DNA of 64,000 nt from Actinokineospora fastidiosa (GTDB taxonomy: Bacteria; Actinomycetota; Actinomycetes; Mycobacteriales; Pseudonocardiaceae): positions 372,001-436,000 of the forward strand of contig NZ_BMRB01000004.1 of assembly GCF_014648415.1 (NCBI RefSeq). Reading direction: 5' to 3'. Below are positions 1-8,233 of the stretch, piece by piece. Below the pieces are notes generated by a model. That model saw nothing but the letters and a program-made list of their open reading frames with translations, was not told the DNA's origin and searched no databases. A program made the translations under genes and the position numbers. Numbering within the stretch: the first letter of the stretch is position 1; each line of letters opens with the position of its first letter.

Positions 1-945
1 TCGGGCAGCCTGACCGGCGGCGCGCAGAACCACTTCGCCTTCCCCGGCATCCCCGGCGTGCGCCGCTTCGCCTACGGCGACCTGGACTCCGTGCGCGCCC
101 AGGTCGAGCAGGCCAGGGACGCGCGCGGCCGCTGCGACGTCTACGCGATCCTGATCGAGCCGTTCAGCGCGTCCACGATGACCGTCTGCTCCGAGGAGTT
201 CCTGCGCGGCCTGCGCGAGCTGTGCACGGCCGAGGACATCGTCCTGGTCTTCGACGAGATCTACACCGGCTGGGGAAAGACCGGCAGCCTGTTCCACTTC
301 ATGCGCTATCCGGGACTGGTGCCGGACGTGCTCACCACGTCGAAGTCCTTCGGCGGCGGCAAATCGTCCATCTCGGCCTATATCGCGCGCGAGCCGGTCT
401 TCCGCAAGGCCTACGACAACCTCGCCGACTCGCTCATGCACTCCACAAGTACGACTTATTACGGGTTCGGCGAGGAGACCGCCACGGCGATCGAGGCGGT
501 CGCCATCGCGGTCGAGGACGACTATCCGAAACGGGCGCGGATGCTCGAAGACGTCCTGCTCCCGGGACTGGGAGCGCTCCACAAGCGCTATCCCGACGAC
601 ATCGCCGACATCCGGGGCGCAGGCGCGCTGTGGGGCGTCTTTCTCGATTCCGGATCCCGAATGCTCGACCTCGTCGGACGGCTCATTCCCGGCGGCCTCG
701 GCCGCGACCCGCAATTCCGCACCAAGGTCGTCACCTGCTCGGTCATCAACGCCCTCTACCGGGATCACGGCGTGTACGCCTACTACACCCTCAACGGCCG
801 CAACCCGCTCGTGGTCGGCCCGCCGCTGGTCGCCGAGCCCGAGGACGCCGAGTACTTCCTGGACAGCCTCGACGCCGTGCTCGCCAAGGGACTGCCCCGA
901 CTGCTGACCGACTTCGTCCGGGAGAAGGTGACCTCGCTGTGGTGA
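1..945 (+). CDS. class III PLP aminotransferase, 5' end missing
   Basis: The reading frame is open from base 1, so the N-terminus lies outside the window; about 314 residues are present. It is a fold-type I PLP aminotransferase of the class III group (ornithine, acetylornithine and glutamate-semialdehyde type). The PLP-binding Asp sits in VFDEIYTGWGKTG (about base 250) and the Schiff-base Lys lies in TTSKSFGGGK (about base 340). It would transfer an amino group to a keto or aldehyde carbon; the substrate cannot be told from sequence. The stop overlaps the start of the epimerase gene, so the two are probably co-translated. In this setting it may make an amino sugar or amino headgroup for the glycosyltransferases downstream; that is inference. 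Confidence 0.85.
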   Translation, partial: SGSLTGGAQNHFAFPGIPGVRRFAYGDLDSVRAQVEQARDARGRCDVYAILIEPFSASTMTVCSEEFLRGLRELCTAEDIVLVFDEIYTGWGKTGSLFHFMRYPGLVPDVLTTSKSFGGGKSSISAYIAREPVFRKAYDNLADSLMHSTSTTYYGFGEETATAIEAVAIAVEDDYPKRARMLEDVLLPGLGALHKRYPDDIADIRGAGALWGVFLDSGSRMLDLVGRLIPGGLGRDPQFRTKVVTCSVINALYRDHGVYAYYTLNGRNPLVVGPPLVAEPEDAEYFLDSLDAVLAKGLPRLLTDFVREKVTSLW

Positions 946-1964
946 TGAAGGTGCTGGTGACCGGCAGCGCGGGCGTGCTGGGCGGCAGCCTGGCGGCGTC
1001 GCTGAGCGCGAGCGGCCACGAGGTGCACGGTGTGGACGTCCGGGAGGCCGCCGTGCCGGAGGCGGCGCACCACGTCGCCGACGTGCGCGACACCGCGACC
1101 CTGCGCGGGCTCGCCGCCGGGATGGACGCCGTCGTCCACACCGCGTCCGCGCTGCCCAGCTACCCCGCCGACCAGATCAGGTCGGTCGTTGTGGACGGCA
1201 CCCGCTCGGTGCTCGACGCCGCGCACCGGGCGGGGGTGCCGCGCGTCGTCCACATCTCCTCGACCGCGGTCTACGGCCTCCCCCGGCTCGTGCCGACGCC
1301 CGAGGACTACCCGCAGGTGCCCGTGGACACCTACAGCGCGGCCAAGGTGGACGCCGAGGTCGTCGCCCGCGAGTACCGCGCCAAGGGCATGTGCCTGTCG
1401 GTGATCCGGCCGAAGACCTTCCTCGGCCCCGGCCGGATGGGCCTGTTCGCCATGCTGTTCGAGTGGGCGCGGGAGGGCCGCAACTTCCCCGTGCTCGGCC
1501 GGGGCGACGTGCGCATCCAGATGCTCGCCCTGGAGGACCTCGTCGAGGTGATCGGCACCGTGCTGCGCGCCGAGCCGGACGTCGCCAACGACACCTACAA
1601 CGTCGGGGCCGCGGAGTTCGCCACCCTCCGCGAGGACTTCCAGACCGTGCTCGACGCCGCTGGGCACGGCAAGCGGGTCGTGTCGCTGCCGATCGGACCG
1701 GCGCTGGCGATGCTGCGCGGGCTGGAGCGGGCCAAGCTGTCCCCGGTGTACGGACGGCTGCTGAGCAAGCTCAAGGCCGACTCGTTCGTGAGCATCGACA
1801 AGGCCGCCGCCCGGCTGGGCTTCGCGCCCAAGTTCTCCAACCGCGACGCCATCCTGTCGACCTATCGCTGGTGGACCGAGCAGCCGCCGGCCACCGGCAG
1901 CGGCACCTCCTCGCGGGAGCCGTGGCGGCAGGGCGCGTTGTCGCTGGTGAAGGCGCTGTTCTGA
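945..1964 (+). CDS. NAD(P)-dependent sugar epimerase/dehydratase (extended SDR)
   Basis: 339-residue Rossmann protein. The N-terminal MKVLVTGSAGVLGG is the TGxxGxxG dinucleotide site, and the catalytic YxxxK is YSAAK at about residue 130 after a central HISSTAVYG. This is the NAD-dependent epimerase/dehydratase family, which acts on nucleotide sugars or sterol-like substrates in the cytosol. The ATG at 945 shares a base with the aminotransferase stop; a GTG directly before it (942) is an alternative. Its own stop overlaps the next glycosyltransferase in an ATGA. It probably supplies an activated sugar to the two glycosyltransferases. Confidence 0.87.
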   Translation: MKVLVTGSAGVLGGSLAASLSASGHEVHGVDVREAAVPEAAHHVADVRDTATLRGLAAGMDAVVHTASALPSYPADQIRSVVVDGTRSVLDAAHRAGVPRVVHISSTAVYGLPRLVPTPEDYPQVPVDTYSAAKVDAEVVAREYRAKGMCLSVIRPKTFLGPGRMGLFAMLFEWAREGRNFPVLGRGDVRIQMLALEDLVEVIGTVLRAEPDVANDTYNVGAAEFATLREDFQTVLDAAGHGKRVVSLPIGPALAMLRGLERAKLSPVYGRLLSKLKADSFVSIDKAAARLGFAPKFSNRDAILSTYRWWTEQPPATGSGTSSREPWRQGALSLVKALF

Positions 1965-2965
1965 TGAAGGTGTCGGTGATCGTCCCGAACTACAACTACG
2001 CGCGGCCCCTGGAGGAGTGCCTGCGCGCCGCGCTCGCCCAGACCTACCCGGACACCGAGGTCGTCGTGGTCGACGACTGCAGCACCGACGACTCGCCGCG
2101 GGTGGCGGAGTCCTTCGGCGTGCGGGTCGTGCGCACCCCGCGCAACGTCGGCGCGCCCGCCGCCCGCAACCACGGCGCCGAGCACACCGACGGCGACGTG
2201 GTGATGTTCGTCGACTCCGATGTGGCGCTCGCCCCCGACGCCGTGGCCCAGGCGGTGGCGGCGCTGCGCGCTGACGACTCGGTGGGCGCGGTGTGCGGGA
2301 TCTACGACCCGGACCCGATGTTCGTCGACAGCCTCGCCGAGCAGTACCGCGGCCTGCAGCTGCACTACTGGCAGAAGGAGGACGAGGGCCACATCACCAC
2401 GTCCTACACCGCGATCCTGGCCGTGCGCCGGGAGGTGTTCACCGCGCTGGGCGGCTTCCACCCGACCATGCGGCACACCGACAACGCCGAGTTCGGCGCC
2501 CGGCTGTCGCTCAACCACCGCATCCTGCTCACCTCGGCCGTGCGCGGCAGGCACGACTTCGACGACAACCTGCGCATGGTGCTGCGCAAGATGTTCACCC
2601 GGGCCCGCCTGACCATCCCGATCTACCTGCGCCGACCGGAGCTGAACGGCGGCCTCAGCGGCGGACCGCGCGCCTACGCCAGCCTGATCACGCTCGCGGC
2701 GCTGGCCACCGTGCCGCTGCCGTTGCTGTTCGGCCCGGCGCTGGCCGCGGTCCCGGCTGGCGCGCTGGCCGTGGCGCTGGTGTGCGACCGGGGGCTGTTC
2801 CGGTTCGTGCGGCGCCACCGCGGACCGGTGTTCCTCGGCTACTTCATGGGCGTGCACATGATCGTCAACGCGACGGTCGCCGCGGCGGCGGTGGCGGGGG
2901 GTGCGCAGTGGGTGCTCTCCCGGCGGTTCCGCCGGATGTACGACGGCATGCCCGGCTGGGCCTAG
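1964..2965 (+). CDS. family 2 glycosyltransferase, membrane-anchored (copy A)
   Basis: 333 residues. A GT-A fold domain begins with VSVIVPNYN and carries VVVVDDCSTDDS and the metal-binding FVDSDVAL (DxD). The C-terminal third has two or three hydrophobic stretches (about residues 240-320), so the enzyme should sit on the cytoplasmic membrane and glycosylate a lipid-linked or membrane-proximal acceptor. It starts with ATG in an ATGA overlap with the epimerase. It is clearly paralogous to the gene at 3966 and to the N-terminal half of the protein at 5952-7880, sharing a conserved (R)G(R/G)HD element near residue 205. Donor and acceptor are unknown. Confidence 0.88.
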   Translation: MKVSVIVPNYNYARPLEECLRAALAQTYPDTEVVVVDDCSTDDSPRVAESFGVRVVRTPRNVGAPAARNHGAEHTDGDVVMFVDSDVALAPDAVAQAVAALRADDSVGAVCGIYDPDPMFVDSLAEQYRGLQLHYWQKEDEGHITTSYTAILAVRREVFTALGGFHPTMRHTDNAEFGARLSLNHRILLTSAVRGRHDFDDNLRMVLRKMFTRARLTIPIYLRRPELNGGLSGGPRAYASLITLAALATVPLPLLFGPALAAVPAGALAVALVCDRGLFRFVRRHRGPVFLGYFMGVHMIVNATVAAAAVAGGAQWVLSRRFRRMYDGMPGWA

Positions 2966-3969
2966 CTGTCCAGGCCGTCGCGATCGGCTGGACGGTGGTC
3001 GTGCTCGGACAGCTCGCGCTGTCCGGGCGCGTCTGGTGGTGGGCGATGGTCGACCTGGCGATGACGCCGGTGGTGGTCGTCGCGGTCCCCCTGCTGGTCG
3101 GCGCGGTCGCCGCCTACCTGCGGCGGATGGCCGCGATCGGGCTGGCGGTGCTCCAGCTGGCCGTCGCCCAGTTCGGCGGCCAGGCCGACCTCGGCGCGCT
3201 CGCCGCCTGCGCGGACGCGCCCGCGCACACCCTGCGGGTCACGTCGTGGAACACGCTGTACTGGCACGTCGACTCCGACCGCGACGCCTTCTACGCACTG
3301 CTCCGCGAGCAGCGCGCCGACGTGCTGGTCCTGCAGGAGTACATGGGGCACGACGCCTGGGTGCCGCGCCCGATCGACGACCTGCCCCGGCTGCGCGCGG
3401 AGTTCCCCGGGACGCACATCGCCGCGGCCGGGGAGCTGCTCACCGTGTCCCGCTTCCCGATCGTCGACCAGCGCGTGCTCACCGCCGAGCCCGCCGAGCC
3501 CGCCACCGGCTGGCGGGAGTACTGGACCCACCGCGTCCTGCGGACCGACCTCGACATCGCCGGGCGCGTCCTGTCGGTCTACAACGTGCACCTCGCCGAC
3601 CCGATCGACATCGCGGTGAGCCCGCTGAGCGTGGAGTTCCTCACCTCGGCCGAATACCTGGGCCGCTGGAAGGCGGCCCAACTGGACCTGCTGCGCGCGG
3701 AGCTGGCCGCCAACCCGAACCCGGTCCTGCTGACCGGCGACGTGAACTTCCCGCCGGGCTCGGGCGAGGAGCGCGCGCTCGAACCGCTGTCCGACGCCGC
3801 GTGCGGGGCGTTCCTGCCCACCACCTTCGCCTTCCGCGGCCTGTGGTGGTGGCGGCTGGACCGCACGTTCACCAGCGAGGACGTGCGCGTGCACGAGCAC
3901 GCCGTGCTCGACCCGCGCGGGCAGTCCACCCACAAGTTGCAGAACCTCGTAGTGTCGATCAAGGAGTGA
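2908..3969 (+). CDS. membrane-anchored EEP-family phosphodiesterase/phosphatase (copy A)
   Basis: About 353 residues: two or three N-terminal membrane segments, then an endonuclease/exonuclease/phosphatase domain. Visible family motifs are the Asn of SWNTLYW (about residue 115), the Glu of LQEY (144), GDVN (278) and the LDR Asp. The C-terminal signature, normally SDH, reads STH (residues 340-342), so the Asp partner of the catalytic His is replaced by Thr. The start is uncertain: no ATG fits, and GTG 2908 inside the upstream glycosyltransferase gives an N-terminus matching the paralogue at 4964. Such proteins cleave phosphodiesters of nucleic acids, phospholipids or lipid-linked sugars; next to a glycosyltransferase, a lipid-linked substrate seems likeliest. 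Confidence 0.78.
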   Translation: MGALPAVPPDVRRHARLGLAVQAVAIGWTVVVLGQLALSGRVWWWAMVDLAMTPVVVVAVPLLVGAVAAYLRRMAAIGLAVLQLAVAQFGGQADLGALAACADAPAHTLRVTSWNTLYWHVDSDRDAFYALLREQRADVLVLQEYMGHDAWVPRPIDDLPRLRAEFPGTHIAAAGELLTVSRFPIVDQRVLTAEPAEPATGWREYWTHRVLRTDLDIAGRVLSVYNVHLADPIDIAVSPLSVEFLTSAEYLGRWKAAQLDLLRAELAANPNPVLLTGDVNFPPGSGEERALEPLSDAACGAFLPTTFAFRGLWWWRLDRTFTSEDVRVHEHAVLDPRGQSTHKLQNLVVSIKE

Positions 3970-4967
3970 GCGTGCTGGTCTCGGTCATCGTCCCCAACTA
4001 CAACGGCGCCCGCACGCTGCCGCTGTGCCTGGCATCGGTCCGCGCGCAGACCTACCCGGACATCGAGCTGATCGTCGCCGACGACGCCAGCACCGACGAC
4101 TCGGCAGCGATCGCCGAGGCGCACGGCGCGCGGGTCGTGCGCGGCGCGGTCAACGGCGGCTGCGCGGTGGCCCGCAACCTCGGCGTGGCCGCCGCGTCCG
4201 GCGACGTCCTGTTCTTCCTGGACTCCGACGTGGCCATCGAGCCGGACGCGGTTCAGCGCGCGGTCGACCTGCTGGCGGCCGACCCGTCCGTCGGCGGGGT
4301 GTGCGGGGTGGAGGACCCGGAGCCGCTCATCCCGGGCGGCGCGGTCAAGCGCTTCCGCGCAATGCAGTACTACTGGTGGTCGATCAGCTCGGAGGGGCCG
4401 ATCTCCTTCCTGTTCCCCAACATCTGCGCCATCCGCGCGTCGGTGTTCGCCGAGACGGGTCCGTTCAACCCCGCCCTGCGCCACACCGAGGAGGTCGACT
4501 ACGGCCACCGGATCAACCACGCGCACACGCTGCTGCTCACCGCGCAGGTCCGCGGGCGGCACGACCACGACGGGAAGCTCAAGGTGCTGCTGCGCAAGCT
4601 GTTCCACCGCGGCCGGATGCGCATCCCGCTCTACATGGGCGCCCGCCGGTTCGCGAAGGGCTTCGAGACGGCGACCCGCGCCTACGCCGCCGTCGCCGCG
4701 CTGCTGGCCGTGGTCACGCTGCCGTCGGTGCTGCTCGGCCCGCTGTGGGCGCTGCTGCCCGCCGGGCTGTTCGCGCTGTCGGTCGGCCTGGACGCCGGGA
4801 TGTACCGCTTCGCCGTCCGGCACGCGGGCGTGCTGTTCCTGCCCCGCTTCGTGGCGCTGCAGTTCCTGGTGAACGTCACGATCGCGCTCGCCGTCGGGGT
4901 CGGCGTGCTGCACTGGCTGACCTCGCCGCGCTTCCGCGGCATCTACACCACGGGGGTCCCGGCGTGA
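3966..4967 (+). CDS. family 2 glycosyltransferase, membrane-anchored (copy B)
   Basis: 333 residues, the same length and layout as copy A at 1964: GT-A domain starting VSVIVPNYNGA, a VADDASTDDS element, FLDSDVAIEPD as the DxD metal site, a GRHDHDGKL element before the C-terminal hydrophobic segments, and a RGIYTTGVPA tail. The GTG at 3966 overlaps the stop of the preceding EEP gene (GTGA); GTG 3972 is also possible. Copies A and B diverge well beyond a recent tandem duplication, which suggests different donors or acceptors in one pathway. Confidence 0.87.
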   Translation: MSVLVSVIVPNYNGARTLPLCLASVRAQTYPDIELIVADDASTDDSAAIAEAHGARVVRGAVNGGCAVARNLGVAAASGDVLFFLDSDVAIEPDAVQRAVDLLAADPSVGGVCGVEDPEPLIPGGAVKRFRAMQYYWWSISSEGPISFLFPNICAIRASVFAETGPFNPALRHTEEVDYGHRINHAHTLLLTAQVRGRHDHDGKLKVLLRKLFHRGRMRIPLYMGARRFAKGFETATRAYAAVAALLAVVTLPSVLLGPLWALLPAGLFALSVGLDAGMYRFAVRHAGVLFLPRFVALQFLVNVTIALAVGVGVLHWLTSPRFRGIYTTGVPA

Positions 4968-6046
4968 GGTGGTGCCGCGGCAGCAGGCTCCTGGTCGCGG
5001 CGGCGGTGGGGTGGGCCGGGTTCGTCCTGGCCCACCTCCGGCTGTCCGGCCGCTGGTGGCTCTGGTCGGTGGTCGACGCGTTGCCGCCGCTGACGTTCAC
5101 GGCCGTCCCGCTCCTGGTCATGGCCGCGCTCGCCGCCGTGCTGTGGCGCGGGCTGACGGTGCCGCGCGCGGCCCGCTGGTGGGTGGTCGTGCCGTCCGTC
5201 GCCGCGCTCGTCACCGGGCTCGGCCTGGCCGGGTTCACCTGGGGCGAGGCGCGGCCCGCCCCGCGCGACGCGGTCCGGGTGTTCGCGTGGAACACCGAGT
5301 ATTGGAGCCAGCACGACGACCCCGATGCCTTCCACGCCTTCCTCAGACAGCAGGACGCCGACGTGTACCTGTTGCAGGAGTACGTGCACCACACCGACGG
5401 CGAGCCGGACGTGGTCAAGGCCCACTCGCCCGTGGACGACACCGAACGGCTGCGCCGCGAGTTCCCCGGCTACACCATCGTGGCCCGCGGCGAGCTGCTG
5501 ACCCTGACGCGGTTCCCGGTCGTCGCCCGGCCGCTGGTCGGCCCCGACCGGCCGGGCCTGCCCTGGCCGCTGGAGTTCCGCGACGCGAAGGTCCTGCGCA
5601 CCGACCTCGACGTCCGTGGCACGGTGATGTCGTTCTACAACGTCCACATCCCCGTGCAGTACAACTTCGCGGGCGCCTTCCTCGCCCACATGGCCGACGC
5701 GGCGGGGGAGCGGCGGGCCCACTTCGCCGCCCTGCTCGCCGACGTGCGGGCGAACCCCCGGCCCGTCGTGGTCGCGGGCGACTTCAACACCAGCCCCAGC
5801 ATGGGCGAGCTCGACGCCGTGCGCGCCGTCGTCCGCGACGCCGCCGAGGCGGGATCGGAGGTGTACCCGACGTCCTGGCACGTCGGTCCGTTCGGGTGGC
5901 GGCTGGACTGGGCGTTCACCTCGCCGTCGGTGCCGGTGCACCGCTACGGGTTCACCGATCCGCGAGGACTGTCCGATCACCGTCCGCAGGAGCTGCTGCT
6001 CTCCCCGCCGCCAGCAGCGACACACCCGCCGCGAGCAGTTCGCTGA
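4964..6046 (+). CDS. membrane-anchored EEP-family phosphodiesterase/phosphatase (copy B)
   Basis: 360 residues. Three N-terminal hydrophobic segments (to about residue 95) precede an EEP domain with all expected motifs: Asn in FAWNTEYW, Glu in LLQEY, GDFNTSP, RLDWAF, and an intact SDH (residues 337-339). The GTG start at 4964 overlaps the stop of glycosyltransferase B (GTGA), repeating the GT-EEP order seen just upstream. The last 95 bases overlap the convergent gene at 5952-7880; the SDH motif lies inside the overlap, so neither gene can be trimmed away from it. Likely catalytic domain outside or at the membrane face; substrate unknown. Confidence 0.83.
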   Translation: MRWCRGSRLLVAAAVGWAGFVLAHLRLSGRWWLWSVVDALPPLTFTAVPLLVMAALAAVLWRGLTVPRAARWWVVVPSVAALVTGLGLAGFTWGEARPAPRDAVRVFAWNTEYWSQHDDPDAFHAFLRQQDADVYLLQEYVHHTDGEPDVVKAHSPVDDTERLRREFPGYTIVARGELLTLTRFPVVARPLVGPDRPGLPWPLEFRDAKVLRTDLDVRGTVMSFYNVHIPVQYNFAGAFLAHMADAAGERRAHFAALLADVRANPRPVVVAGDFNTSPSMGELDAVRAVVRDAAEAGSEVYPTSWHVGPFGWRLDWAFTSPSVPVHRYGFTDPRGLSDHRPQELLLSPPPAATHPPRAVR

Positions 6047-7880
6047 CCAGCACCGCGATCCGGCTCAGCACGAGCACCGCGGCCACGGACGGCCACGGCA
6101 GGATCGTGGCCAGCGGAAGCGCCAGCACCACCTCGCGCGCGCCGATGCCGTCGGGCACGACCACCACCAGGCTGCCCACCAGCATCGCCAGGGCGAACCC
6201 GCCGACGCACACCGGCAGCGCCGGACCGGGGTCCGCGCCGAACAGGACCGCGAGCGCCCACAGGTGCAGACCCGACACCAGCCACGACACCAGGGAGAAC
6301 CCGATCGAGGCGCGCACCGCCCTCGGCGAGGCGAACCGGTCGGGCCGTTCCCGCCTCGCCAGCCGCAGGGTGAGCGCCGACAGCCGGTTGACCGAGTCCG
6401 GCCACACGAACACGGCGACCGCGACGGCCGCCGGGACCGCAACAGCCCACGCGGTGTCCGCGGGCACCGCCAGCAGGCCGACCACGGCCGCGGTGAGCAG
6501 CCCGATCGGGATGTTGAGCAGGTACACCGCCACCATGCGGGCTGGCGTGATCCCGGCGGCCTTGCCGTAGCGCACGTGCGTCAGCACCGCCCACACCCGG
6601 CCCGGCACCAGCTTGGTGACCATCCCGACGAAGAAGATGCGCGCGCTGTCGCGCACGCCCACCCGGGGTCCGCTGTCCACCAGGACGCTCCGCCAGCCCA
6701 GCATGGCCAGCACGAGCCCGCCCGTGTTCGCCGCGACCGCCGCGCCCAGCATCGGCGGCGCTGCGGGGTCGCCCAGCGTGTCCGCCAGCGCGGACCACTC
6801 CAGCGACCGCAGCGCCCACAGGACGAAGACCAGCACCACGGCGGTCACCACCACCGTGACGGCCCGACCCAGCCATCGCGGCCGCGCCAGCCTGCTCGGC
6901 CCGAAGTCCTTGTCCACCAGAAACCGCAGCGCGCCGACCGAGGCCCCCGCGACGATCGCCAGGTGCAGCAGGAAGTGCACCGCCGTGAACCCCACCAGGA
7001 AGCCGGGACCGCGCTCGCGCAACACATAGCGGGACAAACTCGGCTCGATCACGGCGAACACGCCCACCATGGCGGCGGCGACGATCAGCGCCTCCGTCCA
7101 CACCAGACTAAACGGCAGCGCGGCGACGGCCAGCCCGGCGGCGGCGACCCCGGAGAACCGGTTGGCCCGCACCCCGCCCCGGCCCGCGCCGCGCTCCACC
7201 AGCGCCACCGGGACGAGCAGCTGAGCGCGCTTGAACTGGGTGCGCAGCAGGGGGAGCAGCGCGGTCTCGTCGTCGTGGCCGCCCTGCACCGAGTCGGTCA
7301 GCAGGATGCCGAAACGCGGATGCAGGCGGTCGGAGTACTCCACGTCCTCGGACTCGCGCAGGTTCTCGTCGAACGGCCCGACCTCGTCGAACACCCGGCG
7401 CGGCATGGCGGCCAACGCGAAGAACGCCGTGCGCACCCGGCCCGCGTGCCGTTCATGCCAGTGACGGCTGTGCAGGAGGCGGTAGCGCGCGATGAAGCCG
7501 TCCTCGTTCAACGGCTCCGTCGTATACATCCCGTGCACGCATCCGAGGTCCGGCTCGGATTCCAGCAGCCGCACCGCGCTGGCGATCGCGTCGGGCTCCA
7601 ACGCGACATCGGAGTCCAGGAAGAACAGCACGTCGCCGGAACTGGCGGCCACGCCCCGGTTCCGCGCGCCGGACGGGCCGGTGTTCACCTCGGCGGGCAC
7701 GACAACACAGCCGTGCCGGGCGGCGATCTCCCGCGAGTCGTCGGTGCTGCGGTCGTCCGCGACGACGATCTCCAGCGGCGGGTACGACTGCGCGTGGAGC
7801 GCGCGCAGGCACGCCTCCAGGGTCTTCGCGCTGTTGTAGCAGGGGATGACCACCGACACCGTCGGTCGGGCGTGCTCCAT
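5952..7880 (-). CDS. family 2 glycosyltransferase fused to LPG-synthase-type membrane domain
   Basis: 642 residues in two parts. Residues 1 to about 340 are a family 2 glycosyltransferase paralogous to the two upstream ones (SVVIPCYN, VADDRSTDDS, FLDSDVALEPD, then the shared C-terminal hydrophobic region). Residues from about 345 to 620 form a polytopic domain of the lysylphosphatidylglycerol synthase transmembrane (UPF0104) family, with the typical MVTKLVPGRVWAVLTHVRYG loop and VVPDGIGAREV. In MprF this domain flips modified lipids; here it may move a glycosylated lipid. The ATG at 7880 is the only good start. It runs convergently into the EEP gene and overlaps it by 95 bases. Confidence 0.86.
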   Translation of the reverse strand: MEHARPTVSVVIPCYNSAKTLEACLRALHAQSYPPLEIVVADDRSTDDSREIAARHGCVVVPAEVNTGPSGARNRGVAASSGDVLFFLDSDVALEPDAIASAVRLLESEPDLGCVHGMYTTEPLNEDGFIARYRLLHSRHWHERHAGRVRTAFFALAAMPRRVFDEVGPFDENLRESEDVEYSDRLHPRFGILLTDSVQGGHDDETALLPLLRTQFKRAQLLVPVALVERGAGRGGVRANRFSGVAAAGLAVAALPFSLVWTEALIVAAAMVGVFAVIEPSLSRYVLRERGPGFLVGFTAVHFLLHLAIVAGASVGALRFLVDKDFGPSRLARPRWLGRAVTVVVTAVVLVFVLWALRSLEWSALADTLGDPAAPPMLGAAVAANTGGLVLAMLGWRSVLVDSGPRVGVRDSARIFFVGMVTKLVPGRVWAVLTHVRYGKAAGITPARMVAVYLLNIPIGLLTAAVVGLLAVPADTAWAVAVPAAVAVAVFVWPDSVNRLSALTLRLARRERPDRFASPRAVRASIGFSLVSWLVSGLHLWALAVLFGADPGPALPVCVGGFALAMLVGSLVVVVPDGIGAREVVLALPLATILPWPSVAAVLVLSRIAVLVSELLAAGVSLLAAGRAAAPADGDRTVLADR

Positions 7881-8233
7881 GCCCCGACGCTAGGGGCGCG
7901 GCGGCGGTCCCGTCATCGGTTCCCGGACTGAACTCCACCCGTCCCCTCTCATCCGCATGGCTGTCCGACCGGTATGACGCGCCCGCGCCCCGGACTACAC
8001 GCCGCGCCCGTGAATTTCCCCCTCGCGGGATTTACCGCTTGCCGGTCTCGCGCCAAACCGGCAGGTCACCACCCACGGGACGGGCGCGCCCTGACGATCG
8101 TCGGTTGGCCGAAGCCCCTGCCGTGCTTACCGTTCCCCCTGTCCGCCTCCCCTGCATGGGCGGACACACCACACCCGCGCGGGCCGTCCCTGCTTCCGGC
8201 CCGCGCGGGCTACGCGAGGGAGAACAGCGCAAG
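7881..8233. other. intergenic stretch between divergent genes
   Basis: 353 bases separate the starts of the fusion glycosyltransferase (minus) and the subtilase (plus), so both promoters must lie here. Reading frames in it are short and lack good start sites. No convincing -35/-10 pair, riboswitch or repeat was recognised. A purine-rich ribosome site (gagggagaac) lies just before the subtilase ATG. Confidence 0.5.
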
